From: Blakeslea trispora
Lineage: Eukaryota; Mucoromycota; Mucoromycetes; Mucorales; Choanephoraceae
Direction: 5' to 3'
DNA: 64,000 nucleotides
NCBI GenBank assembly: GCA_025331445.1
Contig: JAIWNE010000019.1
Coordinates: 62,001 to 126,000, forward strand
Positions within the stretch are counted from its first letter, which is position 1. Every line of letters starts with the position of its first letter. A model generated the notes under the pieces. That model saw only the letters and a program-made list of their open reading frames with translations. It did no database searches and had not been told where the DNA came from. The position numbers and the translations under genes are program-made. This document shows positions 23,728-36,129 of the stretch, one piece after another.

Positions 23728-24406
23728 ACCCAGTACAAACTATTTTCTTTCAAAAGTGGGCTACATTCATATTGTATGAGACAACGCAATTCAGGCTTTC
23801 TCCAATAATTTTAAGAACATGATATTTTCAGAGCTATTGGCTGTTTCTGTATGCACTGCACTCCTATTCACTGTTCTTTTGTTTCTCAATAAGGTTGGAC
23901 AACGAGGACTACTTAGCTATTGTGTCATGCTCGATTAACCCCTTTCAGAACGAGTAACTTTCTCAGAAAAAAAAGATCTTGCTTTAGTTTTTATACTAGA
24001 CTCAAGGCTCTGATTCTTTGTTCGTTAGATGACCAAAATATCATAGATTGACGCTGTTTTTATTACTTGACACTCCTGTGTTCTTGAATCCATTGAAAGA
24101 CCGCCTTAATTTGCATTATAAAAAGGAATCTCCGCAAGGAGCTTCCAACTATTTTCCATCAGTACCCATCAAACTCTTTCACATTTTGCTCCCGCTAGCC
24201 ATTGATTGGATCATAACTTTCTTCCCACCTAAAAAAAAAGAGGCATAGAAATCACGGCCATAGTCTTACTCTCTCTTTTTATTTTTCTCCCTTTTTTTTT
24301 CTTCTTTATTTTTTATACATACAAACATACCTTTGTAACAAATTGCCTGATATCAATCTTGTTTTTTGAAAGCGCAGCGTTTTATAAAGATTAATATATT
24401 TCGAAA
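23728..24406. other. Spacer between SEC12-type and GSK3-type genes
   Basis: No convincing coding sequence. It contains the 3' flank of the SEC12-type gene and a T/C-rich leader (24264-24320) before the kinase start. Confidence 0.45.
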
Positions 24407-26177
<1,771 letters not shown>

Positions 26178-26537
26178 TATTTAAATTAACCATATAATAA
26201 AATACAGCTCAGCATCAGTTAAAGAACAAGACCTTAAATCTTTACAGTTGAGCACAGCCAGTTTAACTCAGCTTTGAGATACTAGATTTCTAACATTTCT
26301 CAAGTTCTTGCTTCTATACATCATTCTTAACACGACCCTATTCCACCCTCTTTAGAGATAGATCAAAAGAGCTATTCTCAAGTATTTCTTTTTGCTCTAA
26401 TCACAGCATATCTATTATGTTGATTTCAAGTGGCTTGGATGGATCTGCTACAGTTTAGACTGTCTTTTTTTTTTCTTTAAAAAAGTTATTGTTGCCTGAA
26501 TTTGCATTATTTTTTCTTTTTTTTTTACAGAAAAAAA
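26178..26537. other. Spacer between the GSK3-type and EFM7-type genes
   Basis: 360 bp holding the 3' UTR of the kinase gene and a T-rich leader of the next gene. Nothing else is seen. Confidence 0.5.
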
Positions 26538-27467
26538 ATGTCTTATTCATCAGAGGAGGAAGAAGGATTTGCTGGAGACTTGTTTGGTGTAAGCATATCC
26601 GTTTAATTTATGTTGCTTAAACAACTAATTATCTATAAAGGGTCAAGAAGAACCCGAAGTTCCTGAAATTGCACACACTTTTGAATCATATATCAGAGAA
26701 TCATTGCCACAAGGTAGCTCTTTTCTGGTGATTTCTTATTGTTATCACTAACTCTTGGCAAACTGTGTATAGATGCTCCTGACAGAGAAATCAAGATCAA
26801 GCTAGTGGGATCACATCCTTTATGGGCTCATCATCTTTGGAATGCTTCAAAAGTATTTGCTTCATTATTTGATGATACACCTCGACTTGTCCAGCAAAAA
26901 ACCGTATTAGAATTAGGTGCAGGTGGCGCCTTGCCTAGTCTTGTTGCATCTCTCAATGGTGCATCAAAGACTGTGATTACAGATTATCCCGACAAAGAAT
27001 TGATTGAAAACATTCAATATAATGTCGATCATGCTATACAGAACAAGGATAATGTGGTTGTAGAAGGATACATTTGGGGTACATCCACCGACAAATTACG
27101 GCCACATCTACCGGAAGGCAATCAGACTTTTGATGTCATTATATTAAGTGATCTTGTCTTCAACCACTCACAACATCATGCTATGCTCAAGACATGTCGG
27201 GAGCTATTGACACCTAACACAGGCCGTGCTTATGTATTCTACACTCATCATCGACCTCATTTAGCACACCGTGATTTAGAATTCTTCCAGATTGCCCAGA
27301 GGCCCGTACGAGATGATGTGGATTCGGAAGATAGAGATTTATTGGGTTATGGTTTCAAGGTAGATCATTTTATGACAAAAAAGATGCATGTGATGTTTGA
27401 AGAAGATCCAGGAGATGAGCAAGTACGCGCCACAGTTCATGGCTGGCAAATGTGGATTGAGAAATAA
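26538..27467 (+). CDS. EFM7/NNT1-type protein methyltransferase
   Basis: Three exons (26538-26588, 26641-26713, 26773-27467) give 272 residues. It belongs to the seven-strand, SAM-dependent methyltransferase-16 group. Visible are the pre-domain HPLWAHHLWNASK, the SAM-binding motif I VLELGAGGALPSL, the acidic loop ITDYPD, and ILSDLVFNHSQH as the post-motif II segment. Yeast Efm7 (once called Nnt1) methylates the N-terminus and Lys2 of translation elongation factor eEF1A; the older nicotinamide methyltransferase annotation is not supported for that protein. The N-terminal acidic stretch (SSEEEEGFAGDLFG) is common in fungal members. It converges with the HAL4-type kinase, about 175 bp between stops. 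Confidence 0.9.
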
Positions 27468-27641
27468 ATTGTATATTAGAAACAAATAATTTATAGTAAT
27501 AACAATAAAATACAGATACAAAACAAAAAAGAGAAAAGTTGAAGATATAATAGAAGAAATTGTCTTTCTAAGTTTGTCATATCTAAACGATAACAAAAAT
27601 TGTGGATTAAAAGAGGAAAAAGCAAAGAAGCAAAAGAATGG

Positions 27642-29342
27642 TTACACATCCGCTGGCTGACAACAATAGATACGCTGACACCAGTCACTCGATAAGATCT
27701 CAGCAGCGGTGATTCTTTTGTTTGGATTGGGATCCAGCATTCGATAAATGATCTTTTTTGCCTGGATGTCTATACCATCCATCATATCGAATCGTATCTC
27801 TTTTGCCTTTCTGCGTATGGTCTCTCGAGCCTTCAACATGCTTGCTTCCCTTTTGGCACGTTCTGCCATTTTTTGATCCTCTGTCATATTCTTCTCGAAA
27901 TCTTTTCGCATGCAACTTTCCTTTCTAGCATTTTCTCGTTCTTCATCCAGCAATTGCCTGAACTTGAGATATTTATCATAACTATCGTCTTCGCCTGGTT
28001 TGGCCACTTGCCAGAGATGAGTGGCCTTCCTAAGAGCCATATAGATGATACCACAACTCCATACATCTACTAGTCGGGCATCATAGTCATGCTCTAAAAA
28101 TTCTTCTGGTGCAATATAAGGTTCAGATCCTGCAATGCCCTTAATCATGTGTATCTTTTGGCAGGCTTGGTCATCTTCTTCGTCTTCTTCTTCACCGTCA
28201 CTATCAACGAGCGCTCCTTTGAAACAAGCTGCAGATCCAAAATCAGAAATCTTGAGACAACCATTGGCTGTCAGTAGCAAGTTTTCTGGTTTCAGATCGC
28301 GATGTGCTACACCTATTGTATGGAGGTACTCGACACCACGCATCAATTGCTTAAAAAAACAATTTGCTTCAGGTACTTCTAAACCATCTGGGCAATCATA
28401 CAACACATCGAACAAATCGCTACCGCCGCTATATTCCATGACTTGACAAAACACTGGTGACGTCTCGTTGAGTGGTAATAAGTCGAATGTCTCGATAATA
28501 TTAGGATGATGCACTGTTGATGATATATAATACTCGGCAGTCAATCTATTAACGTAATCTTTTGAGCTTTCATGTGGTCTCTTTCTCAGCTCCTACCAAA
28601 AAAAAAAAGATACACAAGGAATGAGTTATTTATTTGAGCAATATTTGATCGAAAAAGAAAACTCGCACACACACACACAAGTAAAACTTACTTTAACGGC
28701 GTACAAATGTTTTCCTGTACTATCCATCTTGTGAACTATTCGAACAACACCTGAAGCACCCTTTCCTATTGTCTCCTGACATACACCATACTTCTCGGCT
28801 AATGTAACATTATCCTGACTGCGATGTAAGCGTGCATCCAATGCTTTACGTTCTTTCATGATTTCATTCACGCTTGCTTTTCGCTCCATACCGCCTGCCC
28901 AACGAAGTGACTGCTTTGCAATGCCAGTAACAAGATCGTTCAAGGAAGCTGCAATTCTATTGTGTGCAGGCAATGTCAGATGATGTGAATGTGTACCATC
29001 TTCTGATAATTGAAAGCGAGGTATTGCTCGAGCAATATCGATGGATGCACGTTGTGACATAGGAGGTGTAGAAATGATAGTAGGTGCTTTCGAGGCTGTT
29101 GGAGAAAGGGCAGAAGGAGGCGATTTTGGAGGTGAGTTGGCAACGGAGCCTGGTAAAAGGTGGTTGGATTTTATAGTGTGATCGCTGTTACGTCTGGTCT
29201 CAGTAGGTGGGTTCTCATTGTTGATATTGATAGGACAGTTGTTTGGTGGTGTAGTGGTGGTATGTGCCAAAGTCTTTTTGGTTTCTTTTTTGGTATGACG
29301 TTGCGTCTTTTCTTTGTTAAACAAAGATTGAAAGAAGCCCAT
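27642..29342 (-). CDS. HAL4/SAT4 (NPR-HAL family) serine/threonine kinase
   Basis: Two exons (29342-28692 and 28592-27642, intron 99 nt) give 533 residues. The first 180 residues are low-complexity, Ser/Thr/Pro-rich. The kinase domain runs from about 186: IGKGASGVVRIVHK (glycine loop), YAVK (catalytic Lys, directly at the exon border), then HRDLKPENLLL, ISDFGSAACF and YIAPEEF. The C-lobe has WSCGIIYMAL and the region DDSYDKYLK typical of this fungal family. Such kinases stabilise nutrient and potassium transporters at the plasma membrane. Unusual here is an acidic insert (DSDGEEEDEEDDQ) in the activation segment between DFG and APE. A permease gene of a kind regulated by this family lies 15 kb away, but that is probably coincidence. 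Confidence 0.92.
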
Positions 29343-29604
29343 TTTCTAAAGGAAGGAAGTAAAATACAGAAAATGCAGAAAAAAGAGAGAGAAAGAGAAA
29401 TATTTAGATTTAATATACAAATATAAAAAAAAAATACATAGAAATGATGAAAAAAAAAAAAAAAAATAGTCTTGTCAATTAAACAAAAACTCCGTACAAT
29501 GAGAACGGTAAATTATGTCAGTTTGAGAAAATTCAATGTCCCTAACTAATGTCACTTTCCAAGAAATTAATTACACCAAGCCGAAAATGATTGTCTCTTT
29601 ATGC
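29343..29604. other. Leader/upstream region of the HAL4-type kinase
   Basis: Short A-rich spacer, including A runs at 29427-29436 and 29450-29466. Nothing coding. Confidence 0.4.
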
Positions 29605-30600
29605 CTAAAAACTTCTTCTTTTTGAAATAAAAGAAATGTCAAAATAAGTTAAATAAAATTGACCTAAAAATAATATGTGTTTTTTGACTTCAAAATGTTT
29701 AGAATGGAGTTTTATCATAACATTGAACAATTTATCCTTAAAATGGCTGGTAAAGCTGTATAGAATTTCAGCAGGTATGTCATTATATGCCTCACCAATT
29801 CTATTAGACATTTTTTCTTCAGTCAATAGTTTGTAACGTTTGAATTTCCCTTCTAAGACTGCTCAAAGCTGTTCAATTGGGTAAGATTCAGGCGAAAATG
29901 AGGCAGGGCAGATACATCAGCCTATAACCACGACTTTCGGTTTTTCTTATCATCAGCTTTGATTTACGTGAAAAGTTGAAAAAGTGTGCAGTTGCCGTAC
30001 CTTTTGATACCAATTCTGAACTATTTTGCACACTGTTCTCTTTATTATCATCAACATACTCTGTAGTTGGTTTTTATGTAATAAACTTACTTATAGTATG
30101 CTTTTTGCCCTTTGATCTTCTTTTTTGTCTAGTTTCAATAATTGTATGAGATGGAGTCTTCATTTTATAGTTGTATTCACTATGGAAGGTGTTCCAGTAA
30201 CTGCTCTGACCCAATTATTTCTGAAATTTATATGAAAACTAGCTTCATTGATAAAGCTATAGCTTTTCATAAAGTCTACACCAGAGTCTTCCCATTTCAT
30301 AAACTATTCATATCTCATTTCTAAGTTATCGGCAGGATTTCCAGCTTCGGGTTCAAATGAGGTTTTTAAATCGTTACAAAAATATTGTTCCTCAAGTGAT
30401 GATTAGCCTGCGTTTTGGAAACAGAAACCCCCATAAATTCTTTAAGTAGGCCACCAATAGTACCTTCAGAGGAAGACATTGTAACTTCACACGTTTTAAT
30501 ACTCTTCAATTAACTCTTGATAAAAAGACCTAATTTGTTTCTTATTCGCGTTGACCTAATATCAAATCTTTATAGGTATGACTGAATAGTCCACACTTCT
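29605..30600 (-). pseudogene. Degenerate Tc1/mariner (IS630-like) transposase
   Basis: Reading the minus strand from about 30600 down, separate frames line up as one transposase. The pieces are IGGLLKEFMGVSV, then RYE and MKWEDSGVDFMKSYSF, then INEASFHINFRNNWVRAV (30270-30200), then SPSHTI, ENSVQNSSELVSKGTATAHF, RKTESRGY, and the DDE end SPESYPIEQL with KLLTEEKMSNRIGEAY. The first catalytic Asp, expected in a FIDEAGF-type motif, is Asn here (FINEAS). Several stops interrupt the frame (for example near 30367, 30320 and 29860). The middle, with the second catalytic Asp, appears deleted. The element is dead. I recognise the sequence pattern as common in Mucorales genomes. Confidence 0.82.
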
Positions 30601-30763
30601 CCAGGGCATGATACAACAACCACTTCCTAGTATATTTTTGTCTTTCTTGTAAGATAGCTTTTCTCGAGCTAGAAGCTCATGTATATTTGCGATAATTGTA
30701 AGTGGGAATCACGATAGAATGATGACGATAGAAAATAAAAAATCACAACAGCAATAGGCCCAT

Positions 30764-32701
30764 TCATTCTAAAGGATGAGTATCAAAGTATTTTCGAAGA
30801 CCAGGGTGATACCATCCATTTCCTGTTTTTACAAGTCCAAAGGAATCTTCTGTGGTAAGCTCGTTATTAACAGTAACTGAAGGGGAGGGGGAATCAAGGA
30901 TATTATCTTCAATAAAAGCATCTGAACCGGTTTCCAACAGCTGAAGATTGTATTGTGGAAATATGCTTTTTTTTTGTGCCTTTCTTGGGGGAGTATACCA
31001 AGTTTGGGACAATGGTTGTTGCATGGTACGTGGCGGAGATGTCAGCCCTGGATCACTAAACCTGTTGCTAGTCGCATTGTTCCATTTATTTGTTAGGGTA
31101 ATCTTTGATTGAATGATATGTGCAGAGTCTTCAATACCATTTCTAAATTGGAAGAGTGTTTTGAAGAATGCTAAGGATTTAGTAGTGTCATTCAACTCCC
31201 CGATACAACTTGGGAACAGGATTTGGTTTTGTAAGACGCCAACATACAAATCATGACCAACGTAGGCCACTGTTGAGAAATTAGCCCTTAAGCCCGAAAT
31301 TTGAACAATCCACGAAAAGCAAATGTCACCAGAACTAACGCTATTCAAGGAATTGGCAATACTCTTTCCCTCTCTCAACAGCTTTCCCTCATCGTCTGTA
31401 ACCTTTGTAATATTAGCATTGGGAAGGCAGACTTCAGCACCACCAATGTCAAACTCTGATTCCTTGTAATCGAAAATAAATCGGATGTCAGTCTTGAAGC
31501 CTACAATATGCTTATTTGAACTGTATAAACTTGATTTCTCAATTGTAGAGTCTCTTGGTACAGTTTCTCCTTTCTTCACCCGAATAAGATTGCCATTAAT
31601 TGCAAAAAGAGACTTGAAAATAGGTAGCCAGATTTGATCAGTATAATCGCTTTCACTAATGTTATCAGGATACTCTTGTCGCATAATAAATGTGTTGTTT
31701 TGTATCACATCGCAAATAGAAATGAACAACTTGATTGTCGCACGTTGAGTACTTTGATTTTGTTTAGCAAATGCAGAAGCAAGGAAGGCTTGTGAATCTT
31801 CGAAACTGTTTGATATCAAAGCCAAACCAGCAGCATACTCCCATTTAGTCAATAATTTTTCTTGGATTTTAGCTTCGGGAAGAAGCAGATCATTCTCAAA
31901 CGCCAATACAATCTTATTCCAATCAACACAAGAGAATAACCCCTTGTAAGCGTTGTTGTCAGACTTGTCAATTAGATCCAAGATTAGTGATGATCCGCAG
32001 CTCATCAGTTTTCTTTGTCCAGGAGTGATTTTCTGATTTTTTTGATACATTGAATGAATTGTGTCTGCTTTTTCTATTATCCTTTTCTTTAGTACCGAGT
32101 ATGTCAAAGGTGAATGTCCAATTTGCTCAGAGATAGTTGAATTAGAAGCATCATCATGAAAGTTGCTTGAAATAGAGGACTCGTCAGCTGTTTCATTGGT
32201 GTCGTAGGCACTTTCCTTTGCTATAGCAGAGGACGATGCTTCACTATTATTGATCGCTTCATCTAAGGTTCTTTTCAATCTATTTCCAGCAATCGAAGTC
32301 AACTTCTTCGCGTTTATATCAGCAACCGTGTTCATATGTTCTTCCGCTTCCTTTTCTTCTTTTTTCAATGCTAATTTGTTGAAAATTCTTGTGTATGTAG
32401 CTGTCGTAAATCCATCTTCCAAATAAAGCCTTAACTTATTTGCAAAGAATCTAAGCTCTGTGTACCTAATGTAGTTCTTTGATATCTTTGAAAGAGTTGA
32501 CTTGTACAAATTCAAAGACCATTCGGCTGTAACTGGACCATTTCGTCTTTTCAAAGTAAATGCGTGACCCGCTAATTCATCCAGATTACTCCATTTAGAA
32601 ACATCTAGGTCAACTAAAGCATTTCCCAACTTCAAATCTTTTGCTTGGCTCTTAGATATAGTGTAGTTTTTTTTTATTTTCTCAGTGGTAGGTGGTTTCA
32701 T
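30764..32701 (-). CDS. Intronless 645-residue orphan protein
   Basis: A single open frame of 1938 bp, rare in this intron-rich window. The protein opens MKPPTTEKIKKNYTISK. It has a charged middle with a Ser/Asn/Asp-rich linker (about 155-195) and then a larger folded-looking part with many hydrophobic and aromatic residues (FKTDIRFIFDYKESEFDIGG, DEGKLLREGK, SGDICFSWIVQISGLRANFS). It ends with a Pro/Ser-rich tail. No catalytic motif, membrane segment or zinc site is evident. Proteins with a similar central region seem to recur in mucoralean genomes, which would fit a multicopy, perhaps element-linked family, but this is memory, not a search. It is surrounded by transposon debris, with a foldback element 72 bp upstream of its ATG. 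Confidence 0.75.
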   Translation of the reverse strand: MKPPTTEKIKKNYTISKSQAKDLKLGNALVDLDVSKWSNLDELAGHAFTLKRRNGPVTAEWSLNLYKSTLSKISKNYIRYTELRFFANKLRLYLEDGFTTATYTRIFNKLALKKEEKEAEEHMNTVADINAKKLTSIAGNRLKRTLDEAINNSEASSSAIAKESAYDTNETADESSISSNFHDDASNSTISEQIGHSPLTYSVLKKRIIEKADTIHSMYQKNQKITPGQRKLMSCGSSLILDLIDKSDNNAYKGLFSCVDWNKIVLAFENDLLLPEAKIQEKLLTKWEYAAGLALISNSFEDSQAFLASAFAKQNQSTQRATIKLFISICDVIQNNTFIMRQEYPDNISESDYTDQIWLPIFKSLFAINGNLIRVKKGETVPRDSTIEKSSLYSSNKHIVGFKTDIRFIFDYKESEFDIGGAEVCLPNANITKVTDDEGKLLREGKSIANSLNSVSSGDICFSWIVQISGLRANFSTVAYVGHDLYVGVLQNQILFPSCIGELNDTTKSLAFFKTLFQFRNGIEDSAHIIQSKITLTNKWNNATSNRFSDPGLTSPPRTMQQPLSQTWYTPPRKAQKKSIFPQYNLQLLETGSDAFIEDNILDSPSPSVTVNNELTTEDSFGLVKTGNGWYHPGLRKYFDTHPLE

Positions 32702-32772
32702 TGTTTCATTTGGAATGAAAGGGCAGAAAATAAAATTATTTTATCTTGAGAGCTGTGACGAATAAATATATA

Positions 32773-32990
32773 TAGAGATATATTCAAAAAGTTTCACCCT
32801 GAAATTTATCTGTGATTGACAACCATTCTGCAGGAAATAGACTTGAATGAATCAGGATCTCATTGTTAGAAAAGCTCTTTTTTTCTTCTCAAGCATACTA
32901 TGACATCCTGATTTGTTCAAGTCTATTTGTTGAAGAATGGTTGTCAATCACAGGTAAATTTCAGGGTGAAACTATTTGAATATATCTCTA
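32773..32990. mobile_element. 218 bp foldback/MITE with about 80-90 bp arms
   Basis: The left arm begins TAGAGATATATTCAAA and continues through AGTTTCACCCTGAAATTTA. The reverse complement of the right end (up to 32990) begins TAGAGATATATTCAAA and continues ATAGTTTCACCCTGAAATT. Both arms share GTGATTGACAACCATTCT and ATAGACTTGAA. The arms cover about 80-90 bp each with around 90 per cent identity, leaving a spacer of about 45 bp. No coding capacity. It lies in the promoter position of the orphan gene. Confidence 0.85.
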
Positions 32991-33514
32991 CTCAAACAAT
33001 TTTCGCAAAATAAGCCAGAGAAAGGACTTTAGTTAAGTCAAGATGAGTTAAATTGAGATTTGCGTCTTAAACAAATGTCTTGATTTAATGATGCATCTGG
33101 CTTACGATACATCATTTAGATTGGGTTAGTGAAATAGAAGAAGTGAGAGCAGATACAATTAAATCCAGGAAGATTGAGTTATTTGGGTAGATTATGACAC
33201 GAATAAAAATAATGATTTATGGAATTATATTCGAGAGTATCTATGCTAGAGCGGAAGGTTTGAACCAAGATATATAGAACAGCTCTGTTGAGATATAGAC
33301 AAGATATGAAGGATATCTTAAAGGATATGTAAAGAATATTGAAGGAGCTAAGGAAAGATGACCTTTTATGGATAATTATATTTCCGACAGAGTGGCTGAG
33401 TTAGATATCGCGACAAAATCGGCATGACAATGTTTAATTTTTTGACGACGCGTCATCTAATTTAATTTGAGTGTTTTATTCCCTCACAAAGAACAATTCT
33501 TAATTTACATTACA
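32991..33514. other. Non-coding spacer
   Basis: About 520 bp without gene or clear repeat. It may be decayed element sequence. Confidence 0.4.
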
Positions 33515-33903
33515 CTTCCTCATGAGTAGCATTTGACTAGCCCCGTTATGAAGCCTACTTTGACTCTTGGTATATTGCCGGTTGTCGAGAAGGGGCCAAG
33601 GATCATTTGATAGCTCTTGGGTTAGTTCGTATCTTGCTCTAATTATCAAGTCTTTATAGGCTTGTTAGCTATGGAGTTGTAGGTTCTCTGAGCAGATACC
33701 AGTATATGTAATGGTTGGCTTCCTCATGAGTAGCATTTGACTAGCCCCATTATGAAGCCTACTTTGACTCTTGGTATATTGCCGGTTGTCGAGAAGGGGC
33801 CAAGGATCATTTGATAGCTCTTGGGTTAGTTCGTATCTTGCTCTAATTATCAAGTCTTTATAGGCTTGTTAGCTATGGAGTTGTAGGTTCTCTGAGCAGA
33901 TAT
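33515..33903. repeat. Tandem direct duplication, period 204 bp
   Basis: Copy 1 (about 33515-33698) and copy 2 (about 33719-33902) share about 184 bp, with only one difference that I saw (CCCCGTTATG versus CCCCATTATG). A 20 bp unique piece separates them. On the minus strand the unit contains a protein-like stretch (LIIRARYELTQELSNDPWP), so it may derive from a coding fragment. Confidence 0.92.
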
Positions 33904-34373
33904 CAACCCTTTCTTTTTTTTTATGCACATTGTTGTCTCAATATTATCCTTGTACAGGTAATGTTCATTACACTACGTATATTTGACTAACTTTTCTCGA
34001 GCGCTTTTTGTTTAGGAACAAATATAATAGCTTGATGAGCTTCTTACTCTATGTCAGGCTATATGAATGCAAATGGAACAAAACTCTATACTTCAACATA
34101 TGTTTTGCCTATCGCAGCTGATAACCGTATACTAGTTCTTTTTAATAAATATAAACTCAACAATATTACCTTTTATCTAGTAAATTTTTATGGCATTATA
34201 TATTTAAATTTAGCAATAACTAATAAAGAGAAATATATGTATAATTTTATCGAAGCATTTATGCTTTTCTGAATACTATTGTACACAGTGGCAAAGCAGT
34301 GCTACGACTGTTCCTGAGCTACTACTTCTTAATTATACTATAAGTAAGTTTACTACAGAAAAACCAACAAAAG
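33904..34373. other. Spacer with a short transposon-like fragment
   Basis: No gene. Around 34330-34365 the sequence TATAAGTAAGTTTACTAC followed by AAAAACCAAC matches, inverted, a part of the dead transposase near 30065-30095. It is thus probably a scrap of the same element family. Confidence 0.45.
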
Positions 34374-34640
34374 AAATAAACTAGTTTAGAAAAGACCAAA
34401 CAACAATGCTATCGCTCTAGAGTTGTATTCGTTTTAATTTCGGATGCTATGAAGAAATTCAAAATTTTGACAAAGTCTAGGTTGTTTAAGCTCTGTAGCA
34501 CTGTAGTTGCTTTTGCTCATTTTCAATTTCTGTCTGTAAAACTCTTTCCTGCCTTTTTAACCCAATCATTCGCTTTTCTTTTTGATTATATATATAACAT
34601 GAGCACAATTGTGGTATATAGCTACTTATTCATATTTTTT
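34374..34640 (+). repeat. Interspersed repeat, copy A (pair with 55930-56190)
   Basis: From AATAAACTAGTTTAGAAAAG onward, this stretch matches the reverse complement of 56190-55930 over about 260 bp with clear but imperfect identity (roughly 75-85 per cent by eye). Shared blocks include AATGCTATCG, ACAAA with TCTAG, and GTATATAGCTACTTAT-type ends. The 67-residue ORF inside (34449-34652) is a by-product, not a gene. Confidence 0.75.
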
Positions 34641-34767
34641 TACTTACTTTAATATTTAGTAAGCTGATAAAGTGCTCCCCAGACAAGCTTGTTAAAGGCA
34701 GAACCCTCTCTCTTTCCCTATAAAGATTTTTGTTACCCCCTCTCCTCATGTTTAAAATTTGCTTACC

Positions 34768-35252
34768 CTTGAGCAACTACAATCTCTTCAATTGTACGGA
34801 TAATGTCATCGATATGAAGATCAGCCATGTTACATCGTTTGTTAAGCGTAGTCTTTAATCTATGTGTGTGGGTGCGAAGTTCTTTATGAACAACTCATAA
34901 AAGTTGCTTTCTTCTACTGATACTGAGGCTCTATTTTCTTCATCATCATGGCTTGTAGTTGGTTCTATCTGTTGCGCTACAATATCATTGTTACCGCCCA
35001 CATCAACATCTCTGTCCAACATATCATTCTCAGATTGAAATAGAACATCTTGACTATCAACTTGTACTGGTGAAGCAGGTATCTCTTCTGTTAGGTCAAT
35101 TGGTTGTTCTACAATAGTTGCTCTATTTAAGGGTGCTCTCTTTATAAGGGTGGGGTTTTGAAAAGTACTTATCAGTAAAAGCTCTAACGCTTATTCTATT
35201 TAAGAGTGAGATTTTCAAGAATTTTGGCTACCCTTAAATAGAGAGACTACTG
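34768..35252 (-). mobile_element. Pogo/Tigger-like element fragment with terminal repeat
   Basis: The right border reads, on the minus strand, CAGTAGTCTCTCTATTTAAG and is followed on the plus strand by TA, as expected for a pogo/Fot1-type end with TA target. Inside, the minus strand has an acidic coding-like stretch (about 35125-34870): EQPIDLTEEIPASP, NDMLDRDVDVGGNNDIV, TTSHDDEENRASVSVEESNF. It is followed after a stop by MADLHIDDIIRTIEEIV in another frame. Acidic linkers of this kind occur near the C-terminus of pogo-type transposases. No catalytic core is seen, so it is a truncated copy or internal-deletion derivative. Confidence 0.5.
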
Positions 35253-35594
35253 TACTCTATCCTTGGCCATCATCCATTCAGTAGTGATCATCTTGGGAGG
35301 AGCTAGCTAGAAGCTAAAGAGGAACCAGCTAGGGACGTCTTGGGGAGATTAGCTGATGAAGCAATCTTGAAGGAATGAGCTGACACACAAGGCGATCTAC
35401 TGGAGCCTTGAGTAGATCTTTCCCATGGTTTGGCTGTCTCTGTTGTTGGTCTTGCTGCTGATTTCTTTGCTTCAGATAAAGAAGAGAAATGCCGAAGAAG
35501 ACTTCTGTCTGGTTTTTTACCTTTCTCTATGTTAAATCAGTCATGAATTTGATAGAGCTCATCACTGATTTTGCTTTGGCTGAATATGAAGTAC

Positions 35595-36129
35595 TGCTGA
35601 TGATTTTTACCCCAAAAAATCACATTACTTTGTAACCACAAACTTGATTCCATAAAGGGGACACTTTTTCGTTTTTAGGAGGGCTTTCTTCATTCTGTCA
35701 AGCAAGTCAGAAGACCCTTGAAATGATCAGTCAGAGCGATGTTACTCGAGAGCATGTCTTTCGTTAGCTCCTCTAATAGTGTTCCTTAAACAAAATACAG
35801 CTCATGTAAGGATTGCAGGACGTTACTGGCTTCGTTTCTAAGACAAAGCTTACTTCATTAGCTTGATTGTCTGACTCACTTTCGTTTCTTATTTGTATTC
35901 AAGCAAGTTTGTAAGCACTGGAGTTTTCTTGTTGGATCTCTTTGGTAGAACAGAGAGAGAGTTTTGATGGTTTGATGGTTTGTAATGTTCTTTATGAGCC
36001 CACTCATCAAGAAGCATTGTATGCAAGAACTTGAATGAGCGACAGTAATAACAGCTTTTATTGGCTAAAAGTGTCCAATCGTATCGCTTATTACTGACGG
36101 AGTAGTCCTAGAGACACAGCAGCCCCGCC
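35595..36129 (+). repeat. Interspersed 535 bp repeat, copy 2
   Basis: Near-identical, same-orientation copy of 17944-18478. Flanks are unrelated to those of copy 1 (left GAATATGAAGTAC, right AGGATTTCG). The right half of the unit, read on the minus strand, has a protein-like stretch with CYYC, but no complete ORF. Confidence 0.9.

Noticed and set aside
34449..34652. 67-residue ORF with hydrophobic stretches
   Set aside because: Part of an interspersed repeat with a decayed second copy at 56 kb where the frame is only partly kept.
35595..36129. Firm call of the 535 bp repeat as a solo LTR
   Set aside because: No target-site duplication and no internal retroelement region nearby; left as a repeat of unknown type.
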